The position numbers and the translations under genes are program-made. Below, in pieces: positions 36,475-43,795 of a DNA stretch of 64,000 bases. The notes beneath the pieces were generated by a model that saw only the letters and a list, made by a program, of their open reading frames with translations, had not been told where the DNA came from and did no database searches. Every line of letters starts with the position of its first letter. Position 1 is the first letter of the stretch. Origin of the DNA: DATBJG01 sp963790545 (lineage in GTDB: Bacteria > Acidobacteriota > Vicinamibacteria > Vicinamibacterales > JAMQPK01); assembly GCA_963790545.1 (NCBI GenBank), contig CAWBPA010000021.1, positions 432,001 to 496,000 of the forward strand. The letters run 5' to 3'.

Positions 36475-36646
36475 TACAACCCTCAAAACTCTCTTCACAA
36501 ATTCTGTCTGAACCGGGCGCAGGCCCAAACCACACACTCTATCACCTGTCTCGGGGAAATATACTCACCGGGTCCGTCGGGCCGGGACGGCCAAGGTGGC
36601 CCAAGTCCACTGCTACTGGCGCTATAAAGACGGACTGAGGAAGCTC

Positions 36647-38164
36647 ATGCGAAACGCCCATACTAGTCACCGATTCTCCCTCGCCTTTGTGGCCATCATT
36701 GGCGTGGCAATGTCGTTCGCCCCGCGGGCCGGCGCGCAGACCACAGGCTCGCCAACGAGCGCCCTGACGAGTTCCCCTGCACCCGGAGACGCACGGCTCG
36801 AATTTGAATCCGCGGTCGCCGAGCTGCGCAGGTTGGTCGACGCGCAAGGGGCACAGCTCGAGCGGCAGGCGAGGATTATCGAGTCGCAGGGCCGCGACAT
36901 CGAGTCGCTGCGAATGCACCTCGGCAGTACTCCAGGAGCAATCGAACGGCAGGCGTCGGCACCACAACAGGAAACCCCGCCGCCGGCGCAGCAAAGCCCC
37001 GCGCAGGAAGCCGAACGCGTCCCTGAAATGCCGACGGCCGTGGTGTCCGCGGGTGACTTCCCTCGATCCATTCAGATTCCGGGCACAGAGTCCGCCGTAC
37101 GACTGGGTGGTCAGGCGCGCATGATGATCGTCCATTCCCTTGGCCCGCTGGGTTCGGACGACCGTTTCATCACCTCGTCAATCCCGGTTGAGGGCGAGCA
37201 ACAGCCGGGTGAGGACAAACGCACGAACTATTCAGCCAACCCGTCACGTGTGAATCTGGACCTTCGTTCGCAGACTCCCGTTGGGTCATTCCGAACGTTC
37301 CTCGAAGCCGATTTCGCCGGCAGCGGGAACGCCATGCGCCTGAGACATGCCTTCATTCAGACCCGGCAATGGGTCGGTGGGCAAACATGGTCGACGTTCT
37401 CGGATCCCGAGGCCGAACCGATCGGGATCGATTTCGAGGGGCTCAATGCCATCTCGCTCTTTCGTCAGCCATTGATTCGCTATACCCATGCGCTGCGGCC
37501 GACGCTGCGCCTGGCGTTTGCGCTCGAAGACCCGGCGCCGGATCTGACCGGGGCACAGCCCGTGACCCTCACGCCTGACTTCATCGCGCGTCTGCGGTGG
37601 GATCCGGAACGGCCGCGCGACAGGCCAGGGCTCGCGCGCGCCGCGCACGTGCAGGCGGCGATTCTCGTTCGGGTCCTGCGCGGTGAGCTTCTCGACGAGC
37701 CAGAGGTCACTCTCGCGACTGGCGGGTTCGGTGTTAACGTCAGTGGAGTGTCGATTCCTCGCTGGGACGCCGAGGACCGCATCAAGTTTGCCGCCAACTT
37801 CGGATGGGGCATAGGGAAGTACATCACCGACCTCGGCACGCTAGGAGGACAGGACGCCGTGTACGACGCGACGACGAACCAGCTGCGCGCGTTGTCGGTT
37901 TCGTCCGGGTATTTCGGCTACGAACGGCTGTGGAAACCCAGGTTGACCTCGACGGTGACGTACGGGATTGTCAACGTCGGGAATCTCGACGTCCAGCCGG
38001 ACAATGCGTTGCACCGCACCCAACGGGCGACGATCAACATCACATGGAGCCCGATCACCGATGCCGATCTGGTGCTCGAGTTTTTGAGCGGCACTCGCGT
38101 GAACAAGGATCGGAAGCGCGGAACATCAACACAGATTCAGGCGGGGTGGCTGTTCAGGTTTTGA
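36647..38164 (+). CDS. DcaP-like outer-membrane porin
   Basis: A 505-residue protein with signal peptide (cleavage near 'AGA'), a periplasmic coiled coil at about residues 45-95 ('LRRLVDAQGAQLERQARII'), and a beta-barrel with 'VNLDLRSQTPVGSFRTFLEADF', 'LRHAFIQTRQWVGGQTWSTF' and 'GIDFEGLNAISLFRQPLIRYT' (about residues 203-224, 242-261 and 279-299), the pattern of the trimeric DcaP family. It ends in Phe, as outer-membrane barrels do. DcaP porins take up dicarboxylates and other negatively charged molecules. ATG 36647, preceded by GAGGAA, is a better start than one 51 bases upstream. A TATAAA box lies at 36623. Confidence 0.85.
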   Translation: MRNAHTSHRFSLAFVAIIGVAMSFAPRAGAQTTGSPTSALTSSPAPGDARLEFESAVAELRRLVDAQGAQLERQARIIESQGRDIESLRMHLGSTPGAIERQASAPQQETPPPAQQSPAQEAERVPEMPTAVVSAGDFPRSIQIPGTESAVRLGGQARMMIVHSLGPLGSDDRFITSSIPVEGEQQPGEDKRTNYSANPSRVNLDLRSQTPVGSFRTFLEADFAGSGNAMRLRHAFIQTRQWVGGQTWSTFSDPEAEPIGIDFEGLNAISLFRQPLIRYTHALRPTLRLAFALEDPAPDLTGAQPVTLTPDFIARLRWDPERPRDRPGLARAAHVQAAILVRVLRGELLDEPEVTLATGGFGVNVSGVSIPRWDAEDRIKFAANFGWGIGKYITDLGTLGGQDAVYDATTNQLRALSVSSGYFGYERLWKPRLTSTVTYGIVNVGNLDVQPDNALHRTQRATINITWSPITDADLVLEFLSGTRVNKDRKRGTSTQIQAGWLFRF

Positions 38165-38166
38165 CA

Positions 38167-38190
38167 AGGGTTCTAAGGTTCTGGGGTTCT
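38167..38190. repeat. Left inverted octamers (AGGGTTCT type)
   Basis: Three head-to-tail octamers, AGGGTTCT, AAGGTTCT and GGGGTTCT. They are the reverse complement of the array at 38674-38745, so the two flank the four-helix-bundle gene as inverted repeats. Confidence 0.7.
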
Positions 38191-38238
38191 ACTTGAACCT
38201 TGAAGCGAGGCGGTACAGATTATGCCATCCGTTGGTGC

Positions 38239-38675
38239 ATGGCTGGCGTCCGGAATCATGAAGAGCTCGCCGCTTGGCGGCTTTCCTGGCAATTAAAGAA
38301 GGGGTCTTCGCATTTACTGCGACAGACCGAGTGCGACGAGATTTCAAGTTTTGCACTCAGATACATTCCGCATCGAACTCGGCGACCGACACGATCGCAG
38401 AAGGCTTCTACCGGTATTGGTCGAAAGACTTTGCCAGATTTCTGACGATGGCGCGGTCTTCGCTGGGCGAGGTGAAGAACCAGCTGCGTCATGCGCGCGA
38501 GCGAGAATATCTCGATGAGCCCGAGTTCAACGACTTGTGGACCCTCGCCTGCCGGGCTATGGCCGCAACGACAAACCTGCAGAAATATCTCCGGAACTGC
38601 CGGCCACGCCAAGCTCGCGCCCGGAAGCCAAAATGCAAAAAAAGCCCAGGGAACCCGAGAACCCTGGAACGCTAG
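38239..38675 (+). pseudogene. Four-helix-bundle protein (S23/IVS family), frameshifted
   Basis: Two frames join into one protein of about 145 residues. 'MAGVRNHEELAAWRLSWQLK' (from 38239) is the usual start of this family; after a missing base in the A/G run at 38294-38304 the next frame continues 'EGVFAFTATDRVRRDFKF' and then 'DTIAEGFYRYWSKDFARFL'. Four-helix-bundle proteins of this family are encoded within 23S rRNA intervening sequences, as Avd-like partners of diversity-generating retroelements, and as orphans. Here there is no reverse transcriptase or rRNA. The stop codon lies in the first octamer of the right repeat array. Confidence 0.75.
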
Positions 38676-38745
38676 AACCTTAGAACCTTAGAACCCTAGA
38701 ACCCTAGAACCCTAGAACCCTAGAACCCTAGAACCTTAGAACCTT
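38674..38745. repeat. Tandem octamer array AGAACCYT, nine copies
   Basis: Nine uninterrupted 8-bp units (two AGAACCTT, five AGAACCCT, two... ending AGAACCTT), preceded by decayed copies from about 38650. It separates the four-helix-bundle gene from recQ. Unit length 8 with no spacers excludes CRISPR. Confidence 0.85.
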
Positions 38746-38763
38746 AGAAGTGAGCCCTGAAAA

Positions 38764-40596
38764 CTGACAACTCCACTCGAAGCCGTCATCGCGCGCTATT
38801 GGGGATACACGACGTTCCGGCCGCTTCAGCGTGAAGCCATGGAGGCCGTGCTTGCCGGCCGCGACTCGCTGTTGATCCTTCCCACCGGCGGCGGCAAGTC
38901 CCTTTGCTTCCAGGCTCCGGCGATGGTCCAGCCCGGCCTCGCGCTGATCGTGTCGCCGCTCATCTCTCTGATGAAGGATCACGTGGATACGCTCGTGGGC
39001 AACGGGGTGCCTGCGGCGCTCTACAACAGCTCGCTCACGGCCGACGAACGAACATCTGTGGTGGCGGGGCTCCGTGAGCGACGCTACCGCCTGCTCTATG
39101 TTTCCCCCGAACGGCTCGTCGGCGATGGTCGCGACAGCTTCCTGGGACTGGTCGCGGACCAGATCAGCTTCGTCGCGGTCGACGAGGCCCACTGCATCAG
39201 TCAGTGGGGACACGATTTCAGACCTGAGTATCGACAGCTGGGGCGTCTACGCCAGTTGCTGCCGCGCGTCAGCCTTCACGCCTATACCGCCACCGCCACA
39301 TCTCGCGTCAGGCACGATATCACCGAACAGCTTGGGCTGACCGATCCTCTCGAGTTCATTGGTTCGTTCGACCGGCCGAACCTGCTCTATCGAGTCTGGC
39401 CGAGGGCCACGTTGAAGCGGCAGCTGCTCGATGTCCTCGAACGTCATCGCCGCGACGCCGGAATCATTTACTGCACGTCGCGACGCGAGGTCGATGCGCT
39501 CGCGGGTTGGCTGACGGGCACGGGGATACCGGCCCTCCCCTACCACGCGGGGCTCTCCGACGCCGATCGCAATCGACATCAGGATGCGTTCCTCAGCGAA
39601 CGAACCAACGTCATTGTTGCAACTGTTGCCTTTGGCATGGGGATCGATCGGTCCGATGTACGGTTCGTGATCCACGCGGGCGCGCCACGGTCGCTGGAAC
39701 ACTACCAGCAGGAGTCTGGCCGCGCCGGGCGCGACGGTCTCGAAGCGGAATGCCTGCTCATCTATTCGCCCGCCGATTTCATGAAGTGGCGATCGATGCT
39801 CGAGCAGAATGGCGAACTCACCGACGCCACCAGGCATCTCTTGCGAGAAATGGAACGCTACGCCACGCGCGTCGGTTGCCGTCACCGTCATCTCGCCGAG
39901 TACTTTGGTGATCGATATCTTCGGAACGGATGCGGAGCCTGCGACTACTGCCTCGACGAGCTGGAACCCGCGCCGACCCCCGTCGTACTGGCGCGAAAGA
40001 TCCTGTCGTGCGTGGCTCGAGTGGGACAGCGCTTCGGGACCATGCATGTCTCGAACGTTCTTCGCGGACACACGAGCGATCAGGTACGCGCCAAACAGCA
40101 CGACAAGCTCAGCACGTTTGGGCTTCTCGCGGACGCCTCAAATGCAGAAGTCCGCGGCTATGTCGAACAGCTGGTCGGGCTCGGTTTCCTGCGGCAGACT
40201 GATGATGCCTATCCAGTTCTGCTGCTGACGGCCAAAGGTCTGGAGCTGCTGAAAGATGAAACGCGTCACGGCGGATTGACCCTGGCACGACAGCGTGCGG
40301 TCAAGAAAGACACACCGCGAACGCGATCACGCGTCGAGGCCGAGTCCTGGCAGGATGTGGATGTGGAGCTCTTTGAGACGCTGCGGGCCGTCCGACTGCA
40401 GGCCGCGCGGTCTCGCGGCGTTCCTCCGTACGTGATTTTCCACGACGCCACGCTTCGGGAGATGGCGCGGCTGCGGCCAATGTCCGTCGACGCGTTGCTC
40501 ACCGTCCGTGGCGTGGGTGCGCGCAAGGCCGACGAGCTCGGCGAGCTGTTCCTCGCCGCGATTCGCGGACATGCCCCGGCCGGGCATTCATCGTGA
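38764..40596 (+). CDS. recQ: RecQ family ATP-dependent DNA helicase
   Basis: A 610-residue helicase: motif 0 'GYTTFRPLQREAMEAV', Walker A LPTGGGKS, DEAH box 'VDEAHCISQWGHDFRPEY', motif VI 'QQESGRAGRDG', the zinc-binding cluster ending 'CGACDYC' and an HRDC domain near the end ('MARLRPMSVDALLTVRGVG'). It unwinds duplex and branched DNA in repair. An in-frame TGA at 38758 and the need for motif 0 leave CTG 38764 as the best start; the first ATG (38839) would cut motif 0 off. Either a CTG start or a local sequence error is implied. Confidence 0.9.
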   Translation: MTTPLEAVIARYWGYTTFRPLQREAMEAVLAGRDSLLILPTGGGKSLCFQAPAMVQPGLALIVSPLISLMKDHVDTLVGNGVPAALYNSSLTADERTSVVAGLRERRYRLLYVSPERLVGDGRDSFLGLVADQISFVAVDEAHCISQWGHDFRPEYRQLGRLRQLLPRVSLHAYTATATSRVRHDITEQLGLTDPLEFIGSFDRPNLLYRVWPRATLKRQLLDVLERHRRDAGIIYCTSRREVDALAGWLTGTGIPALPYHAGLSDADRNRHQDAFLSERTNVIVATVAFGMGIDRSDVRFVIHAGAPRSLEHYQQESGRAGRDGLEAECLLIYSPADFMKWRSMLEQNGELTDATRHLLREMERYATRVGCRHRHLAEYFGDRYLRNGCGACDYCLDELEPAPTPVVLARKILSCVARVGQRFGTMHVSNVLRGHTSDQVRAKQHDKLSTFGLLADASNAEVRGYVEQLVGLGFLRQTDDAYPVLLLTAKGLELLKDETRHGGLTLARQRAVKKDTPRTRSRVEAESWQDVDVELFETLRAVRLQAARSRGVPPYVIFHDATLREMARLRPMSVDALLTVRGVGARKADELGELFLAAIRGHAPAGHSS

Positions 40597-40628
40597 CGCC
40601 CGGCAACATTCAGCGGTGGAACACTCGT

Positions 40629-40835
40629 TCACGCCGCTCTGACGTTTTCGCCTCTCGGTCCTTTCGGCCCCTGTCCCCGGTCGAACGTCACCGCCTGTCC
40701 TTCACGAAGATCCGCAAAGGGCGTCTGTGTGCACGCTGACTGGTGGAAGAAATACTCCGTGCCGTCTCCGGCCGCAATGAACCCGAATCCCTTGTCCCTC
40801 ACAATACGCTTGATCGTCCCGCTCATCGTCGACAT
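40629..40835 (-). CDS. Cold shock domain protein
   Basis: A 68-residue single CSD protein with RNP1 'DKGFGFI' and RNP2-like 'EYFFHQS', ending 'GPRGENVRAA'. It binds single-stranded RNA/DNA as an RNA chaperone. ATG 40835 preceded by GGAGGAG fixes the start; an in-frame codon further up lacks a ribosome-binding site. Monocistronic and convergent with recQ, with no visible terminator in the 32-bp gap. Confidence 0.93.
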   Translation of the reverse strand: MSTMSGTIKRIVRDKGFGFIAAGDGTEYFFHQSACTQTPFADLREGQAVTFDRGQGPKGPRGENVRAA

Positions 40836-40895
40836 GTCGTCTCCTCCGTAGTCCTTGATCGTGTCTCCTAAGTCGATTGCGGTCAAGTCATGCCT

Positions 40896-40954
40896 TCTTC
40901 AGCCTTCAGGCCCCAGCCATCAGCCCTGAGCCCTAGGCCCTAAGCCCCCTAGGC
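40896..40954. repeat. Degenerate CAGCCCT/GCCCTAR word repeat
   Basis: Seven to eight imperfect words (CAGCCTT, CAGCCAT, CAGCCCT, GAGCCCT, AGGCCCT, AAGCCCC) fill the gap between the cold-shock gene and the next minus-strand gene and run into the latter's stop codon. Confidence 0.55.
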
Positions 40955-42298
40955 CGACGGACAGACGTCGACAAACAGGGCCATTGCGCAGGCCAGCGCA
41001 AACCTGCCATCCAAGCGGCGCTCGGCATTGGGTGAGCAGTCGAGGACAAGCTGGGGCATAAGCACGTTGGACCAGGCAAATGTGCATACCGACGTGCTCC
41101 CGATGTGCGCCCGGTACATGGCCCTTCCGGTCGAAACGGCCCCCTGATCGATCGAACCGATTTCCCGTCCGTTTGCGTCGAAAATCCGCCAGTCCGCGCG
41201 GGAGATCTTCTTTAACCCGCCAAGACGCTCCTGTTCTGATGCCGCAACCTCGTATGTCGGCCACGGCGTGAAGTACCGGTTTCTCGTGGCCCTCACAATC
41301 TGCCTGGCCGCACGTTCCGACGAATAAACCTGAATGTGTCCGGTCATGGGCACCAGCTTTGCCGACAAGACCGCAGGGCTGTTCAGGTCCACGGCTTCAA
41401 GGGCGCCACCGAGAATACCCGCCACGTAGTTTGCGCGCACGACATATCTGGGAGCATTGTCAGCCGTCATCGCGTGCGCCGCTTCGCGCGGCTCCTCGAC
41501 GACCGATCCCGAGGGCATGTGGATGGTGGTGTACCGGGATGGGGTCACCCAGGTCTCTGGCTGAACGACGAACAATGCAGCAGTGCGCGGCGACATGATC
41601 AGGAACGCCACCCAGACGGCGCTGGCCACAAGCAGACCTGTCTGGTTGCGGGCCACCGTTCGAACGGCCATCTGGTGGTCTTGAATGAGTGGAACCGCAG
41701 CCGCAAACGGATCCGTCACGGCCGACCCCAGATCGATGGCCGCGAACGCCATCAAGACGAAGCCGAGCTGAAAACCGACGAGGGTGATAAAAGACTTCGG
41801 GAACGCTGCGCTTTTCGACAGGAACAAGCCAACGATCGCTACGGCGCCAACGAACAGCCCAACAGTCAGGAGCGTCTCGAACATCGGCACCATGAGCTCG
41901 AACTCGCCGATTGGATTACCTCCCAGCGCAGGGTGTGCCTGTGCGAACCGGATGGCAGGAGCAGCCGCGCCCACAAACAAGAAAGGAAGCGCGGCCAGAT
42001 AAGCGCCAAAGAGCATCAATGCGGGACCCCTCTCCGCGCGATCCACTTTGTGGGAGGTCGCCACCTGCGCACTCGGCCAGTGTCGGAAGAAGTACAGCAA
42101 CGCCAGAATCGCGGTTCCAGCAACCACTGCCGTCAGTCCCATCTTCAACAACGCAGTCGCTGCCGCCCCATTGTCGAGCTCGTCCCGACCGACCAGTGGG
42201 AGCCACGTGCTGATGGTCGCAACCGCGGCAGCCATCAGCGTGATGCCCGCGACCGTCGTCGACACGCCAAAGAGCCGCCGAGAAATCGATGCGGCCAT
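40949..42298 (-). CDS. Multi-helix membrane protein with Tubby/LURP-like C-terminus
   Basis: A 449-residue protein: six or so transmembrane segments in the first 230 residues, then a soluble domain. The last 150 residues ('ADWRIFDANGREIGSIDQGAV', then 'LDGRFALACAMALFVD') resemble the Tubby-like/LURP/scramblase beta-barrel fold with its buried C-terminal helix, often found at membranes. That call is by pattern only. It lies downstream of the HD-GYP/HEAT genes in the same direction, separated by a CCCTTTG word repeat. Function unknown. Confidence 0.62.
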   Translation of the reverse strand: MAASISRRLFGVSTTVAGITLMAAAVATISTWLPLVGRDELDNGAAATALLKMGLTAVVAGTAILALLYFFRHWPSAQVATSHKVDRAERGPALMLFGAYLAALPFLFVGAAAPAIRFAQAHPALGGNPIGEFELMVPMFETLLTVGLFVGAVAIVGLFLSKSAAFPKSFITLVGFQLGFVLMAFAAIDLGSAVTDPFAAAVPLIQDHQMAVRTVARNQTGLLVASAVWVAFLIMSPRTAALFVVQPETWVTPSRYTTIHMPSGSVVEEPREAAHAMTADNAPRYVVRANYVAGILGGALEAVDLNSPAVLSAKLVPMTGHIQVYSSERAARQIVRATRNRYFTPWPTYEVAASEQERLGGLKKISRADWRIFDANGREIGSIDQGAVSTGRAMYRAHIGSTSVCTFAWSNVLMPQLVLDCSPNAERRLDGRFALACAMALFVDVCPSA

Positions 42299-42322
42299 AG
42301 TTTCTCCTTTAGCCCTTGCGCT

Positions 42323-42360
42323 GCCCCTTTTGACTTTTGCCCTTTGCCCTTTGACCTTTT
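42323..42360. repeat. Degenerate CCCTTTG/TTTGACC word repeat
   Basis: TTTTGACTTTTGCCCTTTGCC followed by CTTTGACC words, shared almost verbatim with 35290-35316. It lies directly after the HD-GYP stop codon. Confidence 0.6.
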
Positions 42361-42361
42361 T

Positions 42362-43795
42362 TTAGGCCGCCGTCACTTGCGCCGAGGCCAGGAACTCCCG
42401 CAGATCGAGGCCTTCAATCGGTTTCAATGTTTCCGCGATGTGTCGTTCGTATTTGCCCGAGTCGTCCCGCGTGGCGGTGTCGATGCGTCCCATGGGCAGG
42501 TTCGTACTCTCGTCGATCGCCGCAAGCAAAGGGTGCAGCGGATCGCCGGGCCTGGTTTCCACGACGAGACCGAGCTCGCCACGATTGGTGCGAACGACCG
42601 ATCCAAGGGGGAAAAAGGTGATGGCGTTAACAAAGCTCTTGACGAGCCCCGTATTCAGCTTGTCGCCCGCCAGCCGCGCAAGGACGAGGCAGGCGCGTTC
42701 CGGCAGCGTCGGGTCCTGATAGGAGCGCGCACCCGTCATGGCCTCGTAGATGTCGGCCACCGCCACGATCTGGCTCATCGGATGGGGAATTGCGTCTCCA
42801 AGATCGGGATAGCTGGTGCCCTTGACGCTTCGATGATGCTCGAGCGCGACGATCGGGGTCAGCGCGTGGAGCCCCTTGGTCTGCAACAGAATCTCCGCGC
42901 CGAACCTCGTGTGCGCCTCAATCAGTGACTGCTCCCGCTTGTCCAGCGCGCCTGGCTTCTTGACGATCTCGAGGGGAATCCTCGTCTTGCCGATGTCGTG
43001 CAGGAGCGCGGCTTCTACCAGCACGCGCAATGTCACGTCGTCCAGCCCGACCTGGCGCCCCAGCAGCAGGCTCAGCATGGACACATTCACCGAATGGCAA
43101 TACGTCAGGTTCTCGTACTGCTTGATGGAAAGGATCTGAGCCATTGCGGCGCTGCTGAACGCCACTTTCGAAATGAGGAGCTGAACGAGGTCACGGATGG
43201 TGACGACGTTCAGCGGTTTGCCCGCAGCGGTGTTTTCGAAGGTCTGCTGGGCCAACAGGATCGATTCGGCGTAGGCCGGATCGAGAGGACCGGTCGGGGC
43301 ATCGGGCCAGCGCTGCACGCGCCAGCGCGTGTCGAGCGGCAGTAGTTTGCCAAGAGTGATATGTCTCACGTGGCGCTCAGCCAGCTGCGCCGCCACCGAT
43401 TTGCCGGGGTCTCGATGTTGCCAGAGGAATTCTGCGACGGTGCGAAGCTCTTCGAGCTCGACCCCTTCGTGGATGTGAATGCTGTCGATGCCGAGCGTCG
43501 AGAGTTCACGAATGAGCTGCTGATTCGACGGCTTCTCGCCGCTGGATGTCTCGCCATCGACACAGACTTCGCCCCGGATGACGTCAATGCGCAGCATCGG
43601 GTTGTGACGGACCTGGCCGTTGACCAGATCCCCGAGCTCTGTGAGCTTCTGCCTGATCATCGGGTGGCCAGCCGGATACGTCCCGGTCAGGCGTCGAAGA
43701 CTGGCGAAGCCCTTGAGAATGGCGACCGGATCCAATGGTCCGGCCAAGGCGGACTTCTCTGACGAAGCGTGAGTCGTCGAGTTGGCAGTTGTCAT
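42362..43795 (-). CDS. HD-GYP-type phosphodiesterase-like protein
   Basis: A 477-residue protein. Residues 20-135 form an N-terminal domain shared with the upstream HEAT protein ('LTGTYPAGHPMIRQKL'). The HD-GYP core follows, with all metal ligands in place: 'CHSVNV', 'LLHDIGKTRIP', 'EAHTRFG', 'LEHHRSVKGTSYPDL' and 'AVADIYEAMTGARSYQ'. GYP reads SYP, a variant seen in degenerate members, so c-di-GMP hydrolysis is possible but not certain. It overlaps the HEAT gene by four bases, which implies co-translation. Confidence 0.88.
   Translation of the reverse strand: MTTANSTTHASSEKSALAGPLDPVAILKGFASLRRLTGTYPAGHPMIRQKLTELGDLVNGQVRHNPMLRIDVIRGEVCVDGETSSGEKPSNQQLIRELSTLGIDSIHIHEGVELEELRTVAEFLWQHRDPGKSVAAQLAERHVRHITLGKLLPLDTRWRVQRWPDAPTGPLDPAYAESILLAQQTFENTAAGKPLNVVTIRDLVQLLISKVAFSSAAMAQILSIKQYENLTYCHSVNVSMLSLLLGRQVGLDDVTLRVLVEAALLHDIGKTRIPLEIVKKPGALDKREQSLIEAHTRFGAEILLQTKGLHALTPIVALEHHRSVKGTSYPDLGDAIPHPMSQIVAVADIYEAMTGARSYQDPTLPERACLVLARLAGDKLNTGLVKSFVNAITFFPLGSVVRTNRGELGLVVETRPGDPLHPLLAAIDESTNLPMGRIDTATRDDSGKYERHIAETLKPIEGLDLREFLASAQVTAA

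Noticed and set aside
38239..38675. Diversity-generating retroelement
   Set aside because: The four-helix protein resembles Avd, but no reverse transcriptase, template repeat or variable repeat is present in the window.
38674..38745. CRISPR array or telomere-like repeat
   Set aside because: The unit is 8 bp with no spacers, no cas genes are near, and the locus is internal to a coding region cluster.
41336..42928. Plus-strand frame of 530 codons
   Set aside because: Antisense to the membrane protein and HD-GYP genes; no domain, and the composition is that of a GC-rich shadow.
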